Assembly: GCF_007829835.1 (NCBI RefSeq)
Contig: NZ_VIWP01000001.1
Location: 496,001-560,000, forward strand
From: Neorhizobium alkalisoli
GTDB taxonomy: Bacteria; Pseudomonadota; Alphaproteobacteria; Rhizobiales; Rhizobiaceae
Direction of reading: 5' to 3'
Length of the DNA stretch: 64,000 bases
Numbering within the stretch: position 1 is the stretch's first letter; every line of letters starts with the position of its first letter. The notes under the pieces were generated by a model. That model worked only from the letters and a program-made list of their open reading frames with translations, was not told the DNA's origin and did not search any database. Made by a program: the position numbers and the translations under genes. Below, in pieces: positions 17,353 through 25,532 of this stretch.

Positions 17353-18629
17353 TGACCCTTATCGTCTTCATCGTATCCCTCCTCGGCGCCATGGCGATCG
17401 GGGTTCCGGTCGCCTTCTCGCTGATCTTCTGCGGTGTCGTGCTCATGTGGTACATGGACATGTTCAACACCCAGATCATTGCCCAGAACATGATCGCCGG
17501 TGCTGACACGTTCACGCTTCTGGCCATTCCCTTCTTCATTCTTGCCGGCGAGTTGATGAATTCCGGCGGCCTTTCCCGCCGCATCATCGACTTCGCCATT
17601 GCCTGCGTCGGTCACATCCGCGGCGGCCTCGGCATCGTCGCGATCATGGCGGCGATCATCATGTCGGCGATTTCGGGCTCGGCTGCGGCCGATACTGCAG
17701 CGCTCGCCGCCATCCTGATCCCGATGATGGCCAAGGCGGGCTACAATATTCCACGCTCTGGCGGCCTGATCGCCGCCGGCGGCATCATCGCACCGGTCAT
17801 CCCGCCATCGATGGCTTTCATCGTCTTCGGTGTCGCGGCGAACGTCTCGATCACCCAGCTTTTCCTCGCGGGCATCTTCCCAGGCATCCTGATGGGCGCT
17901 TCGCTGGTCATCGCCTGGCTGATCGTTGTGCGAAAGGACAATATCCAGCCGCTGCCCAAGGCACCGATGGCCGAACGCCTGCGCGTAACGGCACGTGCCG
18001 GCTGGGCACTCGGCATGCCGGTGATCATCCTCGGCGGCATCAAGGCCGGCATCATGACCCCGACGGAAGCGGCCGTGGTCGCTGCGGCCTACGCACTGTT
18101 CGTCGGTGTTTTCATCTACCGCGAACTCAGCTTCAAGGAACTCCCGCACGTCATCCTGCGGGCGGCCAAGACGACTTCGGTCATCATGTTCCTCGTCTGC
18201 GCGGCGCTCGTCTCGTCCTGGCTGATCACGGCTGCCAATATCCCGGCTGAAGTTTCGGGTTATATCGAGCCGCTCATCGACCGGCCGATGTTGCTGATGT
18301 TTGCCATCATGCTTCTGGTTCTGGTCGTCGGCACAGCGCTCGATCTCACGCCGACCATCCTGATCCTGACACCGGTTCTGATGCCGATCATCAAGCAGGC
18401 AGGCATCGACCCGGTCTATTTCGGCGTACTGTTCATCATGAACAACTCGATCGGCCTGATTACCCCGCCGGTCGGCGTCGTGCTCAACGTCGTCAGCGGC
18501 GTCGGCCGCATTCCGCTCGGAAAGGTCACGGCCGGTGTCTGGCCGTTCCTGGTTGCCGAAACAATCGTGCTGTTCCTGCTCGTCCTGTTTCCGGATCTGG
18601 TCATCGTGCCCGCACGCTGGCTGCACTAA
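17352..18629 (+). CDS. TRAP transporter large permease (DctM family)
   Basis: 425 residues, nearly all hydrophobic, with about 12 membrane helices, normal for DctM. Typical family stretches are present: AIPFFILAGELMNSGG, ISGSAAADTAALAAILIPMM and IIAPVIPPSMAFIVFG. It forms the transport channel and takes substrate from the periplasmic DctP protein. Translationally coupled to the DctQ gene and followed 31 bp later by dctP, so all three form a complete TRAP system. Confidence 0.95.
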   Translation: MTLIVFIVSLLGAMAIGVPVAFSLIFCGVVLMWYMDMFNTQIIAQNMIAGADTFTLLAIPFFILAGELMNSGGLSRRIIDFAIACVGHIRGGLGIVAIMAAIIMSAISGSAAADTAALAAILIPMMAKAGYNIPRSGGLIAAGGIIAPVIPPSMAFIVFGVAANVSITQLFLAGIFPGILMGASLVIAWLIVVRKDNIQPLPKAPMAERLRVTARAGWALGMPVIILGGIKAGIMTPTEAAVVAAAYALFVGVFIYRELSFKELPHVILRAAKTTSVIMFLVCAALVSSWLITAANIPAEVSGYIEPLIDRPMLLMFAIMLLVLVVGTALDLTPTILILTPVLMPIIKQAGIDPVYFGVLFIMNNSIGLITPPVGVVLNVVSGVGRIPLGKVTAGVWPFLVAETIVLFLLVLFPDLVIVPARWLH

Positions 18630-18660
18630 TCTTCACCACTCTCATTCATTGGAGGATAAA

Positions 18661-19668
18661 ATGAGAAAACTTCTACTGGCTACCACCGCTCTCGCAATCG
18701 CCTGCTCGGCTGCCGCCGCTCCGGCCTTCGCCGAATTCAAGTCGCGCAACATCCGCGTCTCGAACGGCATCAATGCCGACCACCCGGTCGGCAACGGCAT
18801 CAAGGCGATGCAGGCCTGCCTCGACGAAAAGTCGGGCGGCAAGATGAAACTGACGGCCTTCTGGGGCGGCGCACTCGGCGGCGACCTGCAGGCAACCCAG
18901 GCCCTGCGCTCCGGCGTTCAGGAAGCCGTCGTCACCTCGTCCTCGCCGCTGGTCGGCATCGTGCCGGCGCTCGGCGTCTTCGACCTGCCCTTCCTGTTTG
19001 CCAACAGCCAGGAAGCCTACAAGGTGCTCGACGGCAAGTTCGGCGACATGATGAACCAGAAGCTGGATGCTGCCGGTGTCGTCAATCTCGCTTACTGGGA
19101 AAACGGTTTCCGCAACCTGTCGAACTCTGTCCACCCGGTCACCAAGTGGGAAGACTTTTCGGGGATGAAGGTTCGCGTCATGCAGAACAACATCTTCCTC
19201 GACACCTTCCAGAACCTGGGCGCCAACGCGACCCCGATGGCCTTCGGCGAAATCTTCTCGGCGCTGGAAACCAAGGCGATCGATGCACAGGAAAACCCCT
19301 ATGTAACGATCGACACCTCGAAATTCTTCGAAGTGCAGAAGTACATCACCGAGACGAACCACGCCTACACGCCGTTCCTCTTCCTGTTCTCGAAGGCGAT
19401 CTTCAACACCTACGCGCCTGACGAACAGGCAGCGCTTCGCGCCTGCGCCATCGTTGGCCGTGACGTCGAGCGTCAGGTCATCGGCGACCTCAACAAGAAA
19501 TCGCTGGAGAAGATCAAGGCAGCCGGCCTGCAGGTCAACACGCTTGCTCCGGAAGAACAGGCGCGCATCCGCGAAAAGTCGATGGTCGTCTATGAAAAGC
19601 ACAAGGCCGAGATCGGCGCCGACGTCGTCGATGGCATCATCGCCGAACTGAAGGAAATCCGTAAGTAA
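18661..19668 (+). CDS. TRAP transporter substrate-binding protein (DctP family)
   Basis: 335 residues: a Sec signal peptide (about 1-24, ending PAFA), then the DctP fold. The pattern SGMKVRVMQNNIFLDTFQNLGANATPMAFGEIFSALETKAIDAQENP contains the conserved Arg that salt-bridges the substrate carboxylate and the family signature around Gly-Ala-Glu-Asn-Pro. GGAGGATAAA precedes the ATG. The ligand is therefore an organic or sugar acid; genes for 2-keto-3-deoxy sugar acids upstream favour an aldonate. It ends the operon and is followed by a strong terminator. Confidence 0.94.
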   Translation: MRKLLLATTALAIACSAAAAPAFAEFKSRNIRVSNGINADHPVGNGIKAMQACLDEKSGGKMKLTAFWGGALGGDLQATQALRSGVQEAVVTSSSPLVGIVPALGVFDLPFLFANSQEAYKVLDGKFGDMMNQKLDAAGVVNLAYWENGFRNLSNSVHPVTKWEDFSGMKVRVMQNNIFLDTFQNLGANATPMAFGEIFSALETKAIDAQENPYVTIDTSKFFEVQKYITETNHAYTPFLFLFSKAIFNTYAPDEQAALRACAIVGRDVERQVIGDLNKKSLEKIKAAGLQVNTLAPEEQARIREKSMVVYEKHKAEIGADVVDGIIAELKEIRK

Positions 19669-19675
19669 TTGCGGC

Positions 19676-19741
19676 GGCCGGGCCTTGCCCGGCCTCCATC
19701 CACCAGAAGACCCGCGGCGTCGAACACCGCGAGTCTTTTTT
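19676..19741 (+). terminator. terminator region of the TRAP operon
   Basis: Two hairpins follow the dctP stop. The first is GGCCGGGC-CTT-GCCCGGCC (19676-19694). The second is AGACCCGCGG (19708-19717), a 9-base loop, CCGCGAGTCT (19727-19736), with one C-A mismatch, followed by a run of T. The second has the form of a rho-independent terminator. Confidence 0.85.
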
Positions 19742-19768
19742 CGCGTCTAGGCAATCGATTTTCGGCGG

Positions 19769-20467
19769 TCAGCCCTTGGTAAGCTCTTCGGCCACCAGTG
19801 CCTGAAGCTGCCACAGATTGCGGTCACGAATGCCTTCTTCGCTGAGATCCGCGACCGTGTTGCGCAGATATTGCGCACAGGATCCCGCCGGGCCACAGGC
19901 TCTGGCAATCGCCGATGCGGCTTCGACAAGCGGGACCGGCGTCGTCAGCGCATGGCGTTTGGTGCTGGCCCAGAAAGTCAGGGCGCGTTGCGTTCCATGC
20001 GCAGTTTTCACGGGCAGCCAGCGGACCATGTCGACCACCTCGCGATACGGGATCTCCCGCGCAAGCAGCGCCCGCAGATCCTGCCGGCGGCTTTCCTGAG
20101 ACAGACGAAGGATCAGCCCGTCGCAACGGCCGCCCCGTTCAAGCGCCATCATCAGACCGGGCTGGGCGCTGGTGGCACGCCATCTTTCGATCCGAAGCGA
20201 GAACGCACGGTGCCAGCCATAGGCCGTCGCCCGCTCGCGGGCATCCACCTTGAATTCCGGGTTCCAGATCAGCGAGCCATAGGCAAAGATCCAGATCGGA
20301 TCAGGCCCAGCCTCACGATCGATCTTTTCCGCAAGCGCGTCCAGTTCGTCTTCGGAATGCAGCGTCCAGCGGGGCTCCGGCCCTTCATCGGGGACAACCC
20401 TCAGGGTCAGCGCCACCAGTTCCGGCGTAAGCAGCATGACATCTCGGCTGGCAGTGGTCATTTCCAT
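19769..20467 (-). CDS. ChaC-like gamma-glutamylcyclotransferase
   Basis: 232 residues. The glycine-rich substrate loop IFAYGSLIWNPEF near residue 75 is the ChaC signature, and the downstream REIPYREVVDMVRW region fits the same fold. ChaC proteins cleave the gamma-glutamyl bond of glutathione to give 5-oxoproline and Cys-Gly in the cytoplasm. ATG at 20467 (or 20461) is preferred, since an upstream reading crosses the terminator hairpin at 20508. It stands alone on the minus strand. A 5-oxoprolinase (PxpABC) is encoded 25 kb away at 43118-45604, which could process the product. Confidence 0.85.
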   Translation of the reverse strand: MEMTTASRDVMLLTPELVALTLRVVPDEGPEPRWTLHSEDELDALAEKIDREAGPDPIWIFAYGSLIWNPEFKVDARERATAYGWHRAFSLRIERWRATSAQPGLMMALERGGRCDGLILRLSQESRRQDLRALLAREIPYREVVDMVRWLPVKTAHGTQRALTFWASTKRHALTTPVPLVEAASAIARACGPAGSCAQYLRNTVADLSEEGIRDRNLWQLQALVAEELTKG

Positions 20468-20507
20468 CTTCTTTACTCGGCAGATAGTCGGATCTGAAAC
20501 ATGATAG

Positions 20508-20542
20508 CCCGGATGCGGCAAGCCTGCCGCATCCGGGTTTTT
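20508..20542. terminator. strong hairpin between ChaC-like and hydrolase genes
   Basis: A perfect 12-bp stem, CCCGGATGCGGC (20508-20519) with GCCGCATCCGGG (20526-20537), loop AAGCCT, lies just beyond the stop of the minus-strand hydrolase gene. The T-run (TTTTT) is on the plus-strand side, so it may work in both directions. Confidence 0.7.
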
Positions 20543-20555
20543 CGTTCTTTTGGTA

Positions 20556-21545
20556 TCAAGCCTTGACGAAAGCGAGGAGATCCTCGTTCAGCACGTCTGC
20601 ATTGACGGTGAGCATGCCGTGCGAGAAGCCCGGATAGGTCTTGAGCTGGCCGTTCTTCAGAAGCTTGGCCGATTTCAGGGCCGAGTCCGCGATCGGCACG
20701 ATCTGGTCGTCTTCGCCATGCAGGACCAGCGTCGGCACCGTGATCGCCTTCAGGTCTTCCGTCTGGTCGGTTTCGGAAAAGGCCTTGATGCCGTCATAAT
20801 GAGCCTTGGCACCACCCATCATGCCCTGACGCCACCAATTCTGAATCACACCTTCCTGAACCTTGGCGCCGTCACGGTTGAAGCCGTAGAACGGGCCGGC
20901 CGGAACGTCGCGGAAGAATTGCGCCCGGTTGGCGGCAAGCGCTGCACGGAAACCGTCGAACACTTCGATCGGCAGGCCTTCCGGATTGGCGGCAGTCTTC
21001 AGCATCAGCGGCGGAACGGCCGAGACGAGGACCGCCTTGGCGACGCGGCCCGAGGGCTGGCCATGTTTTGCGACATAACGGGCAACTTCACCGCCGCCGG
21101 TCGAATGGCCGATATGAACGGCGTTCTTCAGGTTCAGATGCTCGACGACGGCAAAGGCGTCGGCGGCATAATGGTCCATGTCGTGACCTTCAGAAACCTG
21201 GGCCGAGCGGCCATGCCCACGGCGATCATGGGCGACAACGCGAAAACCCTTGGAGAGGAAGAACAGCATCTGCGCATCCCAATCGTCGGACGACAGCGGC
21301 CAGCCGTGGTGGAAGACGATCGGCTGCGCGTCCTTCGGACCCCAATCCTTGTAAAAGATGTCTACGCCGTCCTTGGTGGTTACGAAACTGTTGGTCATGG
21401 TCTTATCTCCTGTGATTGTCTGATTGTCATGGGTCGCAGCATTGGCTGCGAAAGAGGAACGGCTGGAAAGAGCAGCGCCGGCTGCGAGAACGGCACCGGC
21501 AAGCAGTGCGTCGCGGCGGCGAATGGGAAGGGTTGGCTTGGTCAT
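20556..21545 (-). CDS. alpha/beta hydrolase, non-heme chloroperoxidase-like, with Tat-type leader
   Basis: 329 residues. Residues 50-329 match the cofactor-free chloroperoxidase/esterase group: [13 protein letters not shown] oxyanion region, HDRRGHGRS, nucleophile Ser148 in GHSTGGG, Asp in GEDDQIVP, His in GFSHGML. These enzymes hydrolyse esters and can form peracids. In addition there is a leader, [22 protein letters not shown], that looks like a twin-arginine signal; most homologues I know start at the equivalent of Met50. A clear AGGAG precedes the long start. It is monocistronic, and two ATTGCAAT repeats lie 100 bp upstream. Confidence 0.88.
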   Translation of the reverse strand: MTKPTLPIRRRDALLAGAVLAAGAALSSRSSFAANAATHDNQTITGDKTMTNSFVTTKDGVDIFYKDWGPKDAQPIVFHHGWPLSSDDWDAQMLFFLSKGFRVVAHDRRGHGRSAQVSEGHDMDHYAADAFAVVEHLNLKNAVHIGHSTGGGEVARYVAKHGQPSGRVAKAVLVSAVPPLMLKTAANPEGLPIEVFDGFRAALAANRAQFFRDVPAGPFYGFNRDGAKVQEGVIQNWWRQGMMGGAKAHYDGIKAFSETDQTEDLKAITVPTLVLHGEDDQIVPIADSALKSAKLLKNGQLKTYPGFSHGMLTVNADVLNEDLLAFVKA

Positions 21546-21646
21546 CGTCTGCTCCTGTCGGATCTGGTTTGACTTGGCCGGCTGCGTTTCGTGCGGCCTT
21601 GCGTTTGTCTATGCAGGGATAATGACGGGTAGAGCTGAAACCAACA

Positions 21647-21689
21647 ATTGCAATAATATTGTCGATTGAATTGCGGATATTGCAATAAT
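21647..21689. promoter_or_regulatory. two ATTGCAATAAT repeats, 32 bp apart
   Basis: ATTGCAATAAT occurs at 21647-21657 and again at 21679-21689, each containing the palindrome ATTGCAAT, in an AT-rich stretch unlike its surroundings. The spacing is three helical turns. They lie about 100 bp upstream of the minus-strand hydrolase start and may bind its regulator. Confidence 0.45.
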
Positions 21690-21954
21690 TGCCGAATGCA
21701 ATTTTGGATAAGGGGACTTCGGGTCCTTGCTGTGTCTTACAGGAGATATGACAGACACAATCATCGTCGCGCAAAGCCGCGCTTTCGTAAGCGGGCTGCA
21801 GCCTTTGGATCTTCGAAAGCCGGCACGGCCTCGTAGCGATCAAGTTTTGTGATTCATGCAGTCGCGGTTTGGCGAACCAATTCGCAGAATGGCCTCTGTC
21901 TTGCGCGAGGCGCAATAGCTTTCAATCATCTGCAGTTCGTGCAGAGAGAAACGA

Positions 21955-21984
21955 GGCAAGGCACGCGCGAGATCGTGCCTTGCC
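21955..21984 (-). terminator. terminator hairpin after the LIV binding-protein gene
   Basis: GGCAAGGCACG (21955-21965) and CGTGCCTTGCC (21974-21984) form a perfect 11-bp stem with an 8-base loop, 10 bp beyond the minus-strand stop. The following minus-strand sequence is TCGTTTCTCTC, an imperfect T-tract. Confidence 0.7.
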
Positions 21985-21994
21985 CATTCATGGA

Positions 21995-23254
21995 TTACTT
22001 CGCGGCCTTGATCTTGCCGACCTCTTCGGCGCTCATCTCGCCGACCGTCGTGACTTCGCCATTGGCGATCTTCCACAGACGGAACGGGCCGGTAATATCG
22101 CCATACTGGTCGAAGCTGACCGGGCCGATGACGCCCTCATACTTGACCGGCTTGCCGTCCTTGATGAGCTTCAGCGCCTTTTCGAACTCGGCCTTGCCGG
22201 CATGGATCGGCGTGCCGCCTTCGGCCACGACCTGCGGCATGGCGGCCTTGATAGCCGCGGCATCCGACTTGCCGGCCTTGGCGATTGCCAGTGCCACGAT
22301 CGCACCCGCATCATAAGAACGGTCCGCAGCCGGCGCAGATGGCGAAATGCCGCCGGAGAAGGCCGAATAATTGGCGTTGAAATATTCGGTCGACGCCGTC
22401 GGGCTGGTGCCGGACGAGGTGCCATAGGCGTTTTCGAGATATTGCGCGCCGACGCTTTCGATGAAGTCCTTGGAGTTCATGCCGTCATTGAGCAGAAACG
22501 TCTGCTTGCCGCCGCCTGAAACCCAGGCGCGGGCAATCGTCGCGCCATCGACCGGGGTGCTGACGAGATAGAGCGCATCCGGATCACCGGCCATGGCGGC
22601 GCTGGCTTCCGAGGCATAGCTCGACTGCTTTTCGTTATAGGGCGTGGTCGTGGTGATCGTGCCGCCGAGCTTCTTGTAGGCGATCGAAAACTCCTTGACC
22701 ATGTTGACGCCGAAGTCGTTGTTGACGTTGATGATCGCGATCTTCTTCAGACCCTGGTCGATCGCGAACTTTGCAGCGGCCGTGCCCTGAAGCGCATCAG
22801 ACGTGATGGTGCGGAAGAAGACGCCATTGGTCTTGCCGTCGCGGCCGAGCGAAGTCAGCGTCGGCGAGGAGGAAGCGGGCGAGACCTGCACGACGCCGGC
22901 GGGTGCGGTGACCGAGGTCAGGATCGGGATCGAGACCGACGAGATGATGCCGCCGATAATGACCGGCACTTTCTTGATATTGACGAGCTGGGTCGCCTGA
23001 TCGACGGCGACGTTGCCCTGGCTCTGGCTATCGCGCGTATCGGCAACGACCTTGCAGCCACCGACGCCACCAGCATCGTTGAAATCCTTGAACGCCATGG
23101 CGACGGACTTGGCGCCGGCCTGACCGTATTCACCGGCAGGACCGGTCAGTTCCATGACGAGGCCGACGGTGATGTCGCAATCAGCGGCAAGAGCCGGTGC
23201 TGTCGAGGCGGCGAGGCCTGCGACCATAGCGGAAAGCAGAAGTGATTTTCTCAT
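21995..23254 (-). CDS. LIV-type ABC transporter substrate-binding protein
   Basis: 419 residues: signal peptide (about 1-23, ALA cleavage) and then a type I periplasmic binding fold beginning ITVGLVMELTGPAGEYGQAGAKSVAMAFKDFNDAGGVGG, the LivK/HAA family pattern, with [12 protein letters not shown] and NNDFGVNMVKEF further on. A Cys pair near the N-terminus (Cys26 and Cys68) could form a disulfide. It ends the minus-strand operon gntR-TIGR04076-AKR-this gene. Permeases and ATPases are on the plus strand across the divergent promoter at 25488. The ligand is likely an amino acid derivative or aromatic acid; it cannot be read from sequence. Confidence 0.93.
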   Translation of the reverse strand: MRKSLLLSAMVAGLAASTAPALAADCDITVGLVMELTGPAGEYGQAGAKSVAMAFKDFNDAGGVGGCKVVADTRDSQSQGNVAVDQATQLVNIKKVPVIIGGIISSVSIPILTSVTAPAGVVQVSPASSSPTLTSLGRDGKTNGVFFRTITSDALQGTAAAKFAIDQGLKKIAIINVNNDFGVNMVKEFSIAYKKLGGTITTTTPYNEKQSSYASEASAAMAGDPDALYLVSTPVDGATIARAWVSGGGKQTFLLNDGMNSKDFIESVGAQYLENAYGTSSGTSPTASTEYFNANYSAFSGGISPSAPAADRSYDAGAIVALAIAKAGKSDAAAIKAAMPQVVAEGGTPIHAGKAEFEKALKLIKDGKPVKYEGVIGPVSFDQYGDITGPFRLWKIANGEVTTVGEMSAEEVGKIKAAK

Positions 23255-23256
23255 CG

Positions 23257-24303
23257 TTATTCCCCTTTGTTGAGATTGTATTTCATGATGCTGCCGTGCC
23301 GCCCCTCGCGGTCACGCTCCAGCGTATAAACGTCGCCTTCGAGCGGCTTTGCCTCGGCAAGCACCGCCTCGATCTCGGCACGATCGGCCTCCGTCAGCCG
23401 GATATCGGCAATCGCCAGATTGGACGCGAGATGATCGCGATTGCGCGCGCCGACGATGACGGCGGCGACACCCGGCCGCGTCAGCATCGCAGCGCTGGCG
23501 ACCGTGGCGATATCGACGCCGTGACGGTCAGCGATCTTCCGCAGTGTCGAAAGCAGCGCCTGGAACAGGTCCCAGCCACCAAAATCGTCGATGATCAGCT
23601 TGTATTTGGTAAGCGAGCGGTTTTCGAGCGGATGCTCCGGCTCCGGTTTTCCAAGCCAGCGATCGCCCAGAAATCCGCCGGCCACCGTGCCGTAGCAGAA
23701 GAGTGCGAAATTATTGTCAGCCGCAAGCTGCACCATCCGCTTTTCCGGGCGGCGGTCGAGCAGGGAATATTGCAGCTGCAGCGAGGTGAAAGGCACGCCG
23801 GCGCCGATGATCGCCTCGATATGGTCGGTATCGAAATTGGTGCCGCTGACCTTGTCGATCTTGCCTTCCTGCTGCAGTTCCTTCAGCCACACGGCCGTCT
23901 CCAGCCAGCCGGGAATATCATAGGCCCACCAGTGGAACTGCACGAGATCGAGCCGCTCCAGGTTGAGCCTCTTGCGGGACGTGTCGATGACACCCTCAAC
24001 ATAGGCCTTGCTGATATTCGGTAGAACCGTGAGATCGGGCACGAATTTCGTATGAACCCTGATCTTCGAGAGCGCCTCCTGCCCCCGCAGATCGGCATAA
24101 CGCAGCCGGAATTTTCCGATCAGCTCCTCCACACCGGTATAGATATCGGCGCAGTCGAATGTGGTGATGCCCGCATCAGCGAAGGCGACCATGTCCTCTA
24201 CCGCCGTCTCGGCATCGATCGGCCCATGGCCGCCGGCCATCTGCCAGCCGCCGCGGATGACCCGCGAGATCTCGTAATTCGGCTGGATGGTGATGCGTTG
24301 CAT
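23257..24303 (-). CDS. aldo/keto reductase
   Basis: 348 residues with the full AKR tetrad: Asp50 and Tyr55 (FDCADIYTG), Lys86 (HTKF), His124 (VQFHWW). The (beta/alpha)8 fold ends in a typical cofactor segment (VIVGARNRDHLASNL). It reduces or oxidises a carbonyl/alcohol with NAD(P)H. Its closest relative in the window is the AKR half of the fusion at 29002, sharing FHWW, GGFL and KWLGK/RWLGKPEP-type segments. Both flank the same LIV transporter, so they probably act on the imported compound or its product. Gap to the next gene upstream is 10 bp and downstream 2 bp, so it is in one operon. Confidence 0.88.
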   Translation of the reverse strand: MQRITIQPNYEISRVIRGGWQMAGGHGPIDAETAVEDMVAFADAGITTFDCADIYTGVEELIGKFRLRYADLRGQEALSKIRVHTKFVPDLTVLPNISKAYVEGVIDTSRKRLNLERLDLVQFHWWAYDIPGWLETAVWLKELQQEGKIDKVSGTNFDTDHIEAIIGAGVPFTSLQLQYSLLDRRPEKRMVQLAADNNFALFCYGTVAGGFLGDRWLGKPEPEHPLENRSLTKYKLIIDDFGGWDLFQALLSTLRKIADRHGVDIATVASAAMLTRPGVAAVIVGARNRDHLASNLAIADIRLTEADRAEIEAVLAEAKPLEGDVYTLERDREGRHGSIMKYNLNKGE

Positions 24304-24313
24304 GTCGTCTTAC

Positions 24314-24673
24314 CTATTCGTCATTCGATAGTGTGGGTAACGGGACGGCCGTCGTCTCGGCATGGCTGAAACGGCGCAGGCCCGTGCGGGTGATCCTCAG
24401 CCGGGTCGAGCAGTTCGGATCCGGACAGGCGATGTCCGCATCCGTCGTCATCCAGTCGTTCCTGTGGGTCGGGCGCTGCTTGGCGGCCAGAAGTGGCAGG
24501 ACGGAAGCGAGCGAATAGATGGAAATCCCCTGCCCCGGCGGCAGATGCAGCATCTCGCCCTGCAGGGTGAAATGATCGCCGGGCCTGGCGCCGCAATAAA
24601 CGGCGCCGCCTTCGGGGATGACCACATCGACCCTCAGATCAAAAAGCTCGAACCCGTCGTCCCGCTCAGCCAT
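24314..24673 (-). CDS. TIGR04076-type small protein
   Basis: 119 residues, soluble. The central pattern YCGARPGDHFTLQGEMLHLPPGQGISIYSLASVLPLLAAKQRPTHRNDWMTTDADIACPDPNC resembles the TIGR04076 family (Cys-x2-Gly-x2-x-Gly-Asp, then a Pro-Gly-x-Gly segment, then a late Cys-Pro). Function is unknown; cysteines at residue 27 and in CPDPNC could bind metal or take part in redox chemistry. It overlaps the gntR stop by 8 bp and precedes the aldo/keto reductase, so it belongs to the catabolic operon. Confidence 0.7.
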   Translation of the reverse strand: MAERDDGFELFDLRVDVVIPEGGAVYCGARPGDHFTLQGEMLHLPPGQGISIYSLASVLPLLAAKQRPTHRNDWMTTDADIACPDPNCSTRLRITRTGLRRFSHAETTAVPLPTLSNDE

Positions 24674-25424
24674 CGCTCACCTCTTTCGTCGCGGCCTGTT
24701 CCTGATCCAGCCGGCCACGGATGAGATCGAAGGAACGGCTGATATCATTGGTCAGCGCCTGCAGCGCGGCCGCCGGATCGCGTCGTTCCAGGGCTTCGAT
24801 CAGCGCCCAGTGATGGTCGGTCGCTGCCAGACCACCGTGTTCGTCATGGATATGGGCGGCCTTGCGGATGATCGCGCCGGATTGCAGCCAGAGGCTTTCG
24901 ACGATCGGGATCAGCACCGCCGACCGCGCCGCCTCATAGATGTGGAAATGGAAACGCTGGTTGAGCTCCGACGTGACCTGACCGATATCCTTGCCATGCC
25001 GCTCGAAGGCCGCGTCGCAATCGAGATTGATCTGCTTCAGGACGGCGAAATCGTCTTCCGTCAGGTTGGGCAGCGCCAGCACCACCATCTGCCCTTCGAT
25101 GAGAATGCGCGCCCGCGCCAGATCGTCCAGCCGCTCGCGCGTAATCAGCGGCACACGCACGGAGCGGCTCGGCAGCGCTTCCAATGCCTGTTCCGACACG
25201 AGCCGGCCGAGCGCCTCGCGCACCGGCATGGTGCTGGTCTGGAGGCGTTCGGCAAGGTCAACGATGCGCAACACATCGCCGGCATCGAACATGCCATTGA
25301 TCAGCGAGCGACGCAGCTGGGTATAGACACGCTCATGCAGCGTTTCGCGGCCGACCGGCGCCAGCACGTCGCGTGCAGCGGCACCTTCGGCCTTCTCCCG
25401 CGGCTTTCGCGCCTGAACCGCCAT
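24666..25424 (-). CDS. GntR/FCD-family regulator of the LIV/AKR island
   Basis: 252 residues. The winged helix-turn-helix covers about residues 25-95 (LHERVYTQLRRSLINGMFDAGDVLRI, then TSTMPVREALGRLVSEQALEALPSRSVRV); the FCD domain follows with NQRFHFHIYEAA and DHHWALIEAL carrying His ligands. It heads the minus-strand operon with the TIGR04076 and AKR genes and is divergent from livG. A 12-bp palindrome in the shared promoter (25488) is the likely operator, giving control of both arms. The effector is unknown. Confidence 0.88.
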   Translation of the reverse strand: MAVQARKPREKAEGAAARDVLAPVGRETLHERVYTQLRRSLINGMFDAGDVLRIVDLAERLQTSTMPVREALGRLVSEQALEALPSRSVRVPLITRERLDDLARARILIEGQMVVLALPNLTEDDFAVLKQINLDCDAAFERHGKDIGQVTSELNQRFHFHIYEAARSAVLIPIVESLWLQSGAIIRKAAHIHDEHGGLAATDHHWALIEALERRDPAAALQALTNDISRSFDLIRGRLDQEQAATKEVSDG

Positions 25425-25487
25425 AAACCTCTCCCGTTTTTGCCTTGATCGGCCCGTTTTTCGGGTTGCTTTTCCGTTGGCGGTAAA

Positions 25488-25499
25488 GTTTGATCAAAC
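25488..25499. promoter_or_regulatory. 12-bp palindrome GTTTGATCAAAC in divergent promoter
   Basis: The perfect palindrome GTTTGATCAAAC lies between the gntR (minus, start 25424) and livG (plus, start 25533) genes, followed by further ATCAA/ATCATCAAATCAAG half-sites to 25516. This is the likely operator of the GntR regulator. Confidence 0.55.
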
Positions 25500-25532
25500 A
25501 TCAATCATCAAATCAAGAACCTTTCTTCGCCG

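Larger units (their letters stand above)
21546..21994. other. 449-bp intergenic region without a convincing gene
   Basis: This gap between the hydrolase start and the end of the LIV binding-protein gene holds the ATTGCAAT repeats at 21647 and the terminator at 21955. A 34-codon reading (21748-21852) has AGGAG only 2 bases before its ATG and no recognisable product; I do not call it a gene. Confidence 0.6.

Noticed and set aside
21748..21852. 34-codon plus-strand reading with AGGAG before its ATG
   Set aside because: Shine-Dalgarno is only 2 bases from the ATG, no hydrophobic or known motif, and no neighbouring context. Too weak to call a gene.
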